Part shown: one piece after another, positions 1 to 5,953 of the stretch
Numbering within the stretch: the stretch's first letter is position 1
How the letters are laid out: the number at the start of each line of letters is the position of its first letter
NCBI GenBank assembly: GCA_016292295.1
Contig: JADNEJ010000107.1
Location: 1-5,953, forward strand
Length of the DNA: 5,953 bases
Direction of reading: 5' to 3'
From: Candidatus Thiodictyon intracellulare
Lineage (GTDB): Bacteria; Pseudomonadota; Gammaproteobacteria; Chromatiales; Chromatiaceae
The notes under the pieces: model-generated
Databases searched by the model: none
What the model saw: the letters and a program-made list of their open reading frames with translations, nothing else
What the model was told of the DNA's origin: nothing
Position numbers and translations under genes: made by a program

Positions 1-182
1 ACCTGCGGGCCGAGGTCCAAGCACTGCTGACGTTGGCCGAGCGCACTGACGGCGCCCAGGTCCCTGACGGTATGAGCATCCCGACGGAACTGGAGCGTCG
101 CGAAGAGCGTCTGGCGGCGATTGCCGCCGCCAAGACCGTAGGGTCCGCTGTGCGGACCCGGCGCCGCCGGCCGCAGCCATGA
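1..182 (+). pseudogene. IS1182-like transposase fragment, truncated at both visible ends
   Basis: The frame starting at position 3 gives 59 residues and stops at 180-182. It begins LRAEVQALLTLAERTDGAQ, continues with VPDGMSIPTELERREERL, then AAIAAAK. This is the charged, helical linker that I recall from IS1182-family DDE transposases, where a P(D/E)GM.IPEEL.RRE.RL segment is followed by a long lysine/arginine-rich helix and the rest of the catalytic domain. Here the match ends at about position 135, and the last residues (TVGSAVRTRRRRPQP) are only the translation of the palindromic repeat starting at 136. The beginning lies outside the window, but the C-terminal part is missing, so this is a dead remnant. 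The family name rests on memory of the motif; another IS5-superfamily group is possible. Confidence 0.6.
141..159. repeat. REP-like hairpin, copy 1
   Basis: A perfect 8-bp stem, GGGTCCGC (141-148) with GCGGACCC (152-159), closes a 3-nt TGT loop. With the CCGTA just before it, it is the same unit as copy 2 at 928-950 read from the other strand, with two differences. Short GC-rich hairpins in several extragenic copies are typical of REP-type dispersed repeats. It has no T-run and is not a clear intrinsic terminator. Confidence 0.7.
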
Positions 183-216
183 TCGCGGCGGTCCTGGCGC
201 GCGTCAAGGTTGAAGC

Positions 217-238
217 CTTGGACTCCACTTGGACTCCA
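217..238 (+). repeat. 11-bp perfect tandem duplication
   Basis: CTTGGACTCCA occurs at 217-227 and again at 228-238 with no gap. The right arm of the long inverted repeat has this unit only once, so the left arm gained a copy, probably by replication slippage or a small duplication at a break. Confidence 0.85.
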
Positions 239-250
239 GGCTGGGGCCGA

Positions 251-585
251 TCATAGAGACAGGTGCAGGCGCATCACGGCAGCGACCGTCTGCATCGTCG
301 CTGCCGTGAGCTGGCCGACGGGAGGTCCCGTGATGCGCTCTTTGGCGATGGTGCGGATTTGCTGGGTCTGGACTTGGAGACCTTGGAAAGTCCTGACCCC
401 GTGGGGGACAGTGCGACCTCGAAGGGATAGATGCGGGTGGTATTGGACGTGATGGGCAGGACCGTCGCCATGCGCGCGGCGCGATTATTGGCGTCGTTGC
501 TCACGATCAACACCGGGCGCCGCTTGTTGACTTCCGAGCCCACCGTCGGGCTGATGTCCGCGTAAAGAATGTTACCACGCTTCAT
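251..585 (-). pseudogene. mazF: MazF/PemK-type endoribonuclease toxin with a frameshift
   Basis: Family role: a ribosome-independent, sequence-specific mRNA endoribonuclease of the cytoplasm, held inactive by its antitoxin. The first ~70 residues are plainly MazF: MKRGNILYADISPTVGSE, then RRPVLIVSNDANN, then TVLPITSNTTRIYPFEV. The conserved active-site arginine (in RRPVL) and threonine (in PITS) are present. After SGLSKVSK the original frame reads a serine/arginine-rich tail and stops at 274-276, while another frame reads QTQQIRTIAKERITG and then a helix ending in MRLHLSL before a stop at 251-253. That is the usual MazF C-terminus, and the join gives the usual ~111 residues. One missing base near 373-374 (coding strand AAGTCCAG where AAGGTCCAG is expected) explains it. 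I chose the ATG at 585 because family members begin M.RG.I and a weak TGGA lies before it; an in-frame ATG at 597 is possible. The gene overlaps the antitoxin's end by 14 bp. The shortened protein would lose its C-terminal helix, so the toxin is probably weakened or dead unless this is a sequencing error or ribosomal frameshift site. Confidence 0.85.
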
Positions 586-796
586 CGGCAAGTCCATCGC
601 CGGTGGTCACGTCCCACTCCAAACCCGCCTCGGCCGAGGCCTTCCGATAGGCCGATTCCAGGTCCTCTTCGCGCAGCCTGCACAGGGCAAGTTTGATGAC
701 CCGGGAGCGGCTCTTGATCGAATGGGCGGCGCGATAGGCCTCGATCAACGCGACTGGCTCGGAGGTGAGCGAGATGGACAACTTCTCCGCACGCAT
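572..796 (-). CDS. Ribbon-helix-helix antitoxin partnered with MazF
   Basis: A 74-residue protein with the ribbon-helix-helix plan: a short strand (KLSISLT, residues 5-11), helix A (about 13-25), a turn, and helix B (SRSRVIKLALCRLREEDL, about 29-47). An acidic, aromatic tail ending in GLADEAW is the part that usually binds the toxin. In this family a dimer inserts its paired strands into the DNA major groove to repress its own operon and the tail blocks the toxin. The start ATG at 796 has a good GGAG ribosome site (coding strand, 803-806) six bases upstream. It overlaps the toxin start, implying coupled translation. It is a CopG/ParD-like antitoxin rather than the AbrB-fold MazE of E. coli, so I leave the symbol empty. 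The gene is intact even though the toxin frame is broken. Confidence 0.8.
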   Translation of the reverse strand: MRAEKLSISLTSEPVALIEAYRAAHSIKSRSRVIKLALCRLREEDLESAYRKASAEAGLEWDVTTGDGLADEAW

Positions 797-815
797 TGGG
801 TACTCCGGTGCTATT

Positions 816-841
816 TGCTACCGACATTTGAGATGCTACCG
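816..841. promoter_or_regulatory. Candidate antitoxin operator: two direct repeats
   Basis: TGCTACCG occurs at 816-823 and 834-841, 18 bp apart start to start, with a further partial TGCTA at 809-813. The pair lies between the proposed -10 box and the antitoxin start, where an autorepressing ribbon-helix-helix protein would bind. Two spaced short direct repeats on nearly the same helical face suit this fold. Inferred from position and repetition only. Confidence 0.35.
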
Positions 842-861
842 CCTCTACCACCATCCGGCAA
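833..861 (-). promoter_or_regulatory. Possible sigma70 promoter for the toxin-antitoxin operon
   Basis: On the minus strand, TTGCCG (856-861) and TAGCAT (833-838) are separated by exactly 17 bp, each matching four of six consensus bases. Transcription would begin near 826, about 30 bases before the antitoxin ATG. The -35 box lies just downstream of the inner end of the right inverted-repeat arm. The boxes are weak and this is a prediction. Confidence 0.35.
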
Positions 862-864
862 CCC

Positions 865-950
865 GCCTGGAGTCCAAGGCTTCAGCTTTGGTGGGCATCG
901 ATCATGGTCGCTTGTCGCGAGGTCGTTGGTCCGCGCAGCGGACCTTACGG
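865..950 (-). repeat. Right arm of the long inverted repeat
   Basis: This is the counterpart of 136-241 in opposite orientation. Read on the minus strand from 950, it has the hairpin block (950-928), then CCATGATCG, then the 20-bp block at 884-865 that equals the left inner block without its tandem duplication. It lies between the yhaN stop (997) and the toxin-antitoxin promoter, so it is the main content of the 200-bp intergenic stretch 797-996. Confidence 0.75.
928..944. repeat. REP-like hairpin, copy 2, downstream of yhaN
   Basis: GGTCCGC (928-934) pairs perfectly with GCGGACC (938-944) around a 3-nt GCA loop, and TTACGG follows to 950. It lies 52 bases past the yhaN stop codon. A stable hairpin there could protect the 3' end of the yhaON mRNA or limit read-through into the toxin-antitoxin operon. 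There is no T-run, so intrinsic termination is doubtful. Confidence 0.65.
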
Positions 951-996
951 GCCTGCAACCGTTCGGGAAGATAGTGACTTCGATCCGGGGCCGAGG

Positions 997-3900
997 TCAC
1001 AGGCGATGGGTCATCAGCCCCCGCTCCCCCACGGCCTCTTGCGCCAGCTCCAGCAGGTGCCGGTGGTGGGTGAAGATCATCACCTGCCTACCCGCGGCGA
1101 AGCGGGCCAGCGCCCGCAGACAGTTGGCGGCGCGTGTGTCATCTGAGGTGACCAGGACGTCGTCCAGGATCAGCGGCAGTTGGGGGTGGAAGGCGCGCCG
1201 CAGTTCCAGGGCGGCCAGGCGCAGGGCCAGATAGAGCTGGTCGGCGGTGCCTTCGCTCAGGGCCTCGACCCCGAGTGGCTGCTCGTCGCCGGCCTGGGCG
1301 ACGCGCAGGACGGCCCGGTCATTGGTCTCGTCCGCCACCAGCCGGACATAGCGGCCGCCGGTTATGAGTGAAAAATATGTCGAGGCCAGGGCGATCATGG
1401 GCGCCTGGGCGCGCTCGCGGAACTGCTCCAGGGCCTGCGCGAGCAGGGCCTGGGCGAGCTTCAGACGCGCCCAGGGCCGGATGGCGCCGCGGTAGCGGGC
1501 GGCGGCGGATTCCATCGCCTCGCGCGCCCGGGCCGCTTGGTCCGAGGCGTCGATCGCGGCGAGCGCCTGGCGGGTCTCCACCTCAGCCTGACGAGCACGG
1601 GCCTGTGCCAGTTCCAGACGCGCGATCTCGGCCTGGCAGCGTTCGCGCTCGGCGTCGATGGCGATGCCGTCCTGGTCGTTCAGGGCCGCCCGCAGGTCGT
1701 CCTCGGGTCGGGATGAGGCCTGCGCCAACTGGCGGCGCTGGTCCTGGAGCGATGACTGGAGCGCCCGTTTGCGGGCGGCACTGTTCTCGATCAGCGGCAG
1801 CTCGGCGACGCTGGCCGCGCCGGCCTGGACGCACAGCCGCTCCAGGATGGAGCACTGGGCATCCTGTTCCGCGGCGGCCCGCTGCCGGGTCTCCAGTGCT
1901 CGGGCGCGGTCGCGGCTGAGCCCGGAACGCTGCTGTTCCCGGTCGCGGGCCTCGGCGAGCCGCCGCTGGAGGCGCTCGGCATAGTTTCCCGCTAGTGCCG
2001 GCGCGGGCTCGCCCAATACACTGGCGAGACCCGCCGCCTGGGCGGCAAAATCCTCCACCAGGGCCAGGTGCTCGGATTGGCGCAGCCGCGCATCCTCCAA
2101 CTCGGCAGACCGGCGGGCCAATGAGTCCAACTCGTCCAACCGCGCCTTCAGGGCCTCGGGCGGACTGGCGGAGGCGAGCAAGAGGCGCCCATACCAGAGG
2201 TGCACAGCTGCCAGGTGCAGGTCCAGGTCCGCCGCGGCCGTGCGGATCAGCCCGGCGACCTTGTCCGACTCCAACTGGCGCTGGCGCGCCGCCTGGAGGC
2301 AACTCTCGTGCTGCGCCTCGGTCTTGGTGGCCTCTTTCTCCCAGAGGTCGGCGCGCTGGCTCAGGGACGCCAGGTCGGCGCCCCGGGCGCCCTGTCCGGC
2401 CGTCTCCAAGGCCGCAGCCAGCGCGGCGCGGGCGGTCTCGACCTGCACACGCAACTGCTCGCGTTCGCTGCACGCCTGCGCCAACCGGTCCGCGCCGTCC
2501 AGCGCGCCCTGCCGCGCCAACTGCCACTCCAGCAAAGCATTAGGGTCCAGGTCCGGCAACTGGGCCTGCGCCAGACGCGCCGACCAAACGGCCGCCAGCT
2601 CCTGACGGCGCGCGGCAACCGCGGCCAGCTCCGCGGCCAGCTCCCGGCGCCGCCCATCCATGTCCGCAATTCGTCCGGAACACTCTTCATAGCCGGTCGC
2701 GCGCTTGGCGTCGGCGCGCAACAGGTCGGCCTGGCGATCGGCCTCGTTCTGGGCCGCCGCGAAGGCGTCGGGCAGCGGCCGGTTGGGATCGAAGGCCGGA
2801 CCGAGCTCGGCCGAATCCTGGCTGCGCTCGATGTACCCCCGGCGGATCAGGTCCCAACCCTGGTCACGGCGCGCGCGGGCCTGGCGCAGCGTGGTCGCGG
2901 TGACGACCTCGCCGGCCGCGGCCAGCTCGCGTTGGCGCCGACGCTGCTCGGCCATGTCCTGGATCAGCCGGCGATCCTCGTCGCCGGCGCCAACCTGTGC
3001 CTGGTCGAGCTTGACCCGTTCCTCGCGGGCCTGCGCGATACCGGACGTCGGCAGCGGGCGGGCCCGGCGCAGTGCCGCGACGGATGCGGCGTCCAGGTCC
3101 GCCAGGGCCTGAGCCAGGCGGGTTTCGAGCCCCGCGATGGTCTGGTCCAGGTCGGCACCGCGGCGGCCTATGTCCCCCAGACCCTGCGCCTGGCGCAGGG
3201 CGGTGGTCAGCGCCTGGTGGACCCCGGCGTCCGGTGGCGGCCGGCCTTGGTCTGCCTCGCGCCGCTGCGCCTGGTCGAGCTCAGCGGCCCGCTCGCGCAG
3301 GCCCGCCAGGCGTTCACCCAGACGGGCGATCGTCTCCAGGTGCCAATCCAGGGTGACGCGGTCGGCCGCCGAGGGGACGGTCTCCACTAGGGCCGCTACC
3401 GACTGCCCTGGGGCGATCTGCGCGACCCGGGCGGCCAGGTCCAGGGCGATCTGTTGGGCGCGCGCCGCTTGCCGGCTGGCCTCGACACGGCTCTGCGCCG
3501 CCGTCTCCACCCGGCTAGCCAGGCGTTCGATGGCCTGGGCGTGCTCCAGCACGAACGCCTCAATGACCAGCTCGGCCAGGGCCGCGGCGCAGCGGCGCAG
3601 TTCCTGCTCGGCGTCCTGCAGGTCCTGACGGGCGCGCTTGAGTGCCTGCTCGGCGGCCAGACGCTCCTCCCGGGCATTCTCGGGGAGGTCGGTGACCTGG
3701 CTTAGGTCGGCCAACCCGGCGCGCACCCGATCGTGGTCACGCAACAGGGGGGCGACGGTACGCAACTCGGTCAGGGTGTTCTCGCGCCGGCGTTGAGTCT
3801 CCAGCTCCTGGTCGACCCCGGCCAGTGCCTCGCACGCCTGCTCATGGGCACGCCGCAGTGACTGCCAGTCGGCGGGCTTGGTCAGGGCCAGACGGTAGGA

Positions 3901-4524
3901 CTGGCGCTGTTCATCGAACTGCCGCCGCGCCTCATTGATGACGGCGTTCGCGGCGCGTCCTTGGGCGTTGTAATAGCCCTTGGCGTCGGTCTGTAGCCCG
4001 GCCAGGATGGCCTTGATGTCGCGGATACCGGCACTGGCCTCGAACAGGGCTGCGCCCAGTTCACCCTCGCCCTTGAGCAACCGGTCGCCGCCGGCGCGTA
4101 GGCGCTCGTGGTTGAGGCCGAACATGGACTCGAAGTCGGTCCGCGTGAGCCCGCCGGTGAGGGCCAGTTCCAGTTCCGGCCCAGCGGCAAGCGGCTCGAG
4201 CGGGTTGCCGGTCGCGGGGTCGAAGCGGGACAGGGTCGGCCCTTGGCCCTTACGGCGCGCGAGCCCAAGGGTCTGACCGGTATCGTCACGAAAGACACCA
4301 GAGATTCGCAACTGTTTGTATGAATGAATGAATCCGTCTAGACTCTGCGACGGGATGCCGAAGCGCAGATCGGTCATCGCACGCAGGGCCGAGGACTTGC
4401 CGGCCTCGTTGGGGCCATAGATCAGGTGGAGATCGGTCGGGGTGCCGAGGCCCGTGTCGGTGAAATCCAGTGCGCACTCGGTGAAGGGGCCGAAGGCGTG
4501 CAGCAGGAGTTGGACGAGTCTCAT
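997..4524 (-). CDS. yhaN: YhaN-type SMC/Rad50-like ATPase subunit
   Basis: Likely the ATPase half of a two-subunit DNA-processing complex with the nuclease encoded just upstream. The 1175 residues follow the SMC/Rad50 plan. The N-terminal half-site has Walker A GPNEAGKSS (37-45), followed by the family-typical FESMFGLNHERLRAGGDRLL and GALFEASAGI. The middle, roughly 190-1040, is rich in Ala, Arg, Gln, Glu and Leu with heptad character, so it should form long coiled coils. The C-terminal half-site has signature LSEGTADQ (1089-1096), Walker B LPLILDD (1116-1122) and the switch histidine region FTHHRH (1151-1156). I find no CxxC pair, so there is no Rad50 zinc hook at the coiled-coil tip, and the residue after the Walker B aspartate is Asp rather than Glu. 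It is longer than Bacillus YhaN (about 960 residues as I recall). The ATG overlaps the nuclease stop in ATGA, with a G-rich stretch seven bases before it, so translation is coupled. A generic SbcC is less likely given the N-terminal family motifs. Confidence 0.9.
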   Translation of the reverse strand: MRLVQLLLHAFGPFTECALDFTDTGLGTPTDLHLIYGPNEAGKSSALRAMTDLRFGIPSQSLDGFIHSYKQLRISGVFRDDTGQTLGLARRKGQGPTLSRFDPATGNPLEPLAAGPELELALTGGLTRTDFESMFGLNHERLRAGGDRLLKGEGELGAALFEASAGIRDIKAILAGLQTDAKGYYNAQGRAANAVINEARRQFDEQRQSYRLALTKPADWQSLRRAHEQACEALAGVDQELETQRRRENTLTELRTVAPLLRDHDRVRAGLADLSQVTDLPENAREERLAAEQALKRARQDLQDAEQELRRCAAALAELVIEAFVLEHAQAIERLASRVETAAQSRVEASRQAARAQQIALDLAARVAQIAPGQSVAALVETVPSAADRVTLDWHLETIARLGERLAGLRERAAELDQAQRREADQGRPPPDAGVHQALTTALRQAQGLGDIGRRGADLDQTIAGLETRLAQALADLDAASVAALRRARPLPTSGIAQAREERVKLDQAQVGAGDEDRRLIQDMAEQRRRQRELAAAGEVVTATTLRQARARRDQGWDLIRRGYIERSQDSAELGPAFDPNRPLPDAFAAAQNEADRQADLLRADAKRATGYEECSGRIADMDGRRRELAAELAAVAARRQELAAVWSARLAQAQLPDLDPNALLEWQLARQGALDGADRLAQACSEREQLRVQVETARAALAAALETAGQGARGADLASLSQRADLWEKEATKTEAQHESCLQAARQRQLESDKVAGLIRTAAADLDLHLAAVHLWYGRLLLASASPPEALKARLDELDSLARRSAELEDARLRQSEHLALVEDFAAQAAGLASVLGEPAPALAGNYAERLQRRLAEARDREQQRSGLSRDRARALETRQRAAAEQDAQCSILERLCVQAGAASVAELPLIENSAARKRALQSSLQDQRRQLAQASSRPEDDLRAALNDQDGIAIDAERERCQAEIARLELAQARARQAEVETRQALAAIDASDQAARAREAMESAAARYRGAIRPWARLKLAQALLAQALEQFRERAQAPMIALASTYFSLITGGRYVRLVADETNDRAVLRVAQAGDEQPLGVEALSEGTADQLYLALRLAALELRRAFHPQLPLILDDVLVTSDDTRAANCLRALARFAAGRQVMIFTHHRHLLELAQEAVGERGLMTHRL
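4320..4333 (-). repeat. Short tetranucleotide repeat inside yhaN
   Basis: The plus strand reads ATGA three and a half times (ATTC units on the coding strand), covering codons 64-69 of yhaN, where it encodes part of GFIHSY. It stands out against the GC-rich surroundings. Slippage by one unit would frameshift the gene soon after Walker A, but so few copies are usually stable. Confidence 0.8.
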
Positions 4525-5780
4525 GTGCGTGCCCCCGCCGCCGCCAGTCGCGCCAACACGGTCGCCTCGGCGTCGCGCAGCAGCTCGAGCAGATCCGTGC
4601 CGCAGTCCAGCCGCGGCACCTCGTCACCCGCCACCTCCGCGGGCAGGGCCTTGAGCAGGCCGCTCACTTCGGTCTGCGCCAACGCGGCCAAAGCGCTCGG
4701 GTCGGCCCGCAGTGCATTCACCAGCCGGACCAACTCACCCACCGCGTCCTGTCGCTGGGCGATCCGGTCGCGGTCCAGTGGTGGGGTCAGGTCCAGGCGT
4801 ACCTGCTCGATCCAGACCTCGGCCGCGGCGACATCCTGGGCCGCGGCCCGGATGGCGGCCTCCAGGGTGCCGGGTTGGCCGGCCTCACTGCCATAGAGGC
4901 CGGTGCAGCCGGTCAGAGTCACACGCACGGCGTGCAGCAGGTCCCCAGCGCCCGGCAGCCGGGGCGCCAGAGCCTCGCGGAAGGCCGCGCCCAGTGCGTC
5001 CAGTCCCTCTAGGCCGGCCAGGTCCAGCGTCATCTGATGCCAGCGCACCAGGTCCAGCGGCATGAATTCGCAGGCGATGCGTCCGGCCTCCACTCGCACC
5101 AGTTCGCAGCCCTTGGCGCCCGTCTCGTTGGCGTGACGCCCCTGGAGATTGCCGGGGTAGACAATGCGCGGGCTGTCCAGCACCTGTTCGCGGCAATGAA
5201 CATGACCCAGTGCCCAGTAGTCGTAACCCTTGGCCGCAAGCGTGGCGACGGTGGTGGGGGCATAGGTATCGTGGCCGGACCGCCCGCTCAGGCTGGTGTG
5301 CAGCAGGCCGATGTTGAAGAACCCAGGCAGCGGGTCCGGATAGGAGGGCACCAGGTCCGCATCCTCGGCGCGATCACGAAAGCTGCGCCCGTAAATCGCC
5401 ACCGACAGGTCATCCAGGCGCCGAGTCTCAGCGCCGCGGCTGCTGAAGACCGTTACGTTGGGCGGCAGCACGAGTTGGCGCGAGATGACGCCCTGCGCAT
5501 CGTGGTTACCCTGAACCATGAAGACCCGGATGCCCGCCCGGTTCAAGCGGACCAGCTGCTCCCGGAAGAAGAGCCCGGTGTGGAAGTCCTGCCAGTCGCG
5601 GTCATAGATGTCGCCGGCCAGCAGGACGAAGTCCACTGGCTCCGCCAGGGCCAGGTCGATCAGCCGCTCCAAGGCCCCGCGAGTAGCCGTGCGCAGGCGC
5701 TCCATCGGCGCACCCTCATAGCGCGCCAAGCCGCGCAAGGGGCTATCCAGATGAAGGTCGGCGGCATGGATGAAGCGCAT
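4521..5780 (-). CDS. yhaO: YhaO-type metallophosphoesterase DNA nuclease
   Basis: A 419-residue SbcD/Mre11-like nuclease, expected to use two Mn ions to cut DNA ends or hairpins in complex with the YhaN ATPase. All metallophosphoesterase motifs are present in order: ADLH (Asp8, His10), AGDIYD (Asp57), QGNHD (Asn92, His93), LLHTS (His161) and GHVH (His193, His195). The segment YPGNLQGRHANE (208-219) closes the nuclease core, and the last ~90 residues form the C-terminal region that in this family contacts the ATPase. Length is close to Bacillus YhaO (about 408 residues as I recall). I chose the ATG at 5780 because family members begin with M.F.HAADLHLDSPL. A GTG at 5837 would add 19 residues with no family character, though neither start has a strong ribosome site. 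It is the first gene of the operon, and its stop overlaps the yhaN start by four bases. Confidence 0.9.
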   Translation of the reverse strand: MRFIHAADLHLDSPLRGLARYEGAPMERLRTATRGALERLIDLALAEPVDFVLLAGDIYDRDWQDFHTGLFFREQLVRLNRAGIRVFMVQGNHDAQGVISRQLVLPPNVTVFSSRGAETRRLDDLSVAIYGRSFRDRAEDADLVPSYPDPLPGFFNIGLLHTSLSGRSGHDTYAPTTVATLAAKGYDYWALGHVHCREQVLDSPRIVYPGNLQGRHANETGAKGCELVRVEAGRIACEFMPLDLVRWHQMTLDLAGLEGLDALGAAFREALAPRLPGAGDLLHAVRVTLTGCTGLYGSEAGQPGTLEAAIRAAAQDVAAAEVWIEQVRLDLTPPLDRDRIAQRQDAVGELVRLVNALRADPSALAALAQTEVSGLLKALPAEVAGDEVPRLDCGTDLLELLRDAEATVLARLAAAGART

Positions 5781-5953
5781 CGGGCTACCATACGGGTAAA
5801 CGCAGGCAAGGGGCAAGGACGGAGAATGGATTGGCACTGAAACTTTCCGCAGAGGTCACGACCGGCCGGAAAGCTTGAGTGCCGCCGCAGGGCGGCGGGG
5901 CCTTGATCACAAATCCGCCCAAGGCTGGCTGGCCCATGTGGGTTTGCGCGCGC
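5781..5953 (-). other. Leader of the yhaO-yhaN operon with inverted repeats, no gene seen
   Basis: CTTTCCG (5843-5849) and CGGAAAG (5867-5873) form an inverted repeat around 17 bases that include the palindrome CCGGCCGG (5862-5869). CCGCCGC (5882-5888) and GCGGCGG (5892-5898) form a 7-bp stem with an AGG loop. The first could be an operator or leader hairpin and the second either part of the leader or the end of an unseen upstream gene. I see no convincing -35/-10 pair and no coding frame with family character. Confidence 0.4.

Larger units (their letters stand above)
136..241 (+). repeat. Left arm of a long imperfect inverted repeat framing the toxin-antitoxin pair
   Basis: Compared with the reverse complement of 865-950, this arm shares three blocks in the same order. 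An outer 23-bp block (136-158) has two mismatches to 928-950. A central CCATGATCG (177-185) matches in reverse complement on the right. An inner block, TGAAGCCTTGGACTCCA (211-227) plus GGC (239-241), equals the reverse complement of 865-884 once an 11-bp tandem duplication is removed. The sequence between blocks is diverged and about 10 bp longer on the left. The outer block begins exactly where the transposase similarity ends. Confidence 0.75.

Noticed and set aside
928..950. Intrinsic terminator for yhaN
   Set aside because: The stem is strong but short and no T-run follows on the minus strand, and the same unit occurs elsewhere as a repeat, so it is better described as REP-like.
569..1234. 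Plus-strand open frame spanning the antitoxin, the intergenic repeat and the yhaN end
   Set aside because: It crosses three unrelated features on the opposite strand and its translation resembles nothing known.
1583..2527. Minus-strand open frame in another register of yhaN
   Set aside because: It is a Gly/Pro/Arg-rich shadow of the real frame, typical of high-GC third-position bias.
2200..3390. Long plus-strand open frame (396 codons) opposite yhaN
   Set aside because: It lies wholly antisense to a gene with clear SMC/Rad50 motifs; GC-rich coding DNA often leaves such frames open, and its translation has low-complexity Arg/Gly/Leu content with no recognised motif.
5781..5837. Extended GTG start for the nuclease
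   Set aside because: The extra 19 residues have no family counterpart, and the conserved N-terminus begins precisely at the ATG at 5780.
5037..5840. Plus-strand open frame (267 codons) opposite yhaO
   Set aside because: It is antisense to all the metallophosphoesterase motifs, has no family character and no ribosome site that I can defend.
1..5953. CRISPR array, tRNA or rRNA genes
   Set aside because: No regularly spaced direct repeats and no cloverleaf or rRNA-like segments were seen on reading either strand.

Overview
The window is GC-rich bacterial chromosome with the codon use of a high-GC proteobacterium. The type of repeats and the transposase fragment suggest a gammaproteobacterium, perhaps a purple sulfur bacterium (Chromatiaceae); that placement comes from memory of similar repeats and is weak. 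Every intact gene is on the minus strand.

Layout, left to right. (1) Positions 1-182: plus-strand tail of a broken transposase resembling the IS1182 family; its reading frame runs into a palindromic repeat and stops. (2) Positions 251-796: a minus-strand toxin-antitoxin pair, an intact ribbon-helix-helix antitoxin (74 aa) overlapping a MazF/PemK-type endoribonuclease gene. The toxin gene carries an apparent one-base deletion, so its last ~40 codons lie in another frame. (3) Positions 136-241 and 865-950: two diverged copies, in opposite orientation, of a repeat about 90-100 bp long. They frame the toxin-antitoxin module. Each arm has a GGTCCGC/GCGGACC hairpin on the outside and a 20-bp block on the inside. 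(4) Positions 997-4524 and 4521-5780: a two-gene operon, transcribed leftward, for a YhaO-type metallophosphoesterase nuclease and a 1175-residue YhaN-type SMC/Rad50-like ATPase, joined by a 4-bp ATGA overlap. (5) Positions 5781-5953: the operon's leader, with GC-rich inverted repeats and no gene.

The YhaO/YhaN pair should work as one complex analogous to SbcD-SbcC or Mre11-Rad50: a Mn-dependent nuclease driven by an ATPase with long coiled coils, acting on DNA ends or structured DNA. The toxin-antitoxin module downstream is probably an independent accessory insertion. The most noteworthy observation is the inverted-repeat frame around the toxin-antitoxin pair, which could be a small mobilised cassette or two unrelated insertions of a dispersed repeat.
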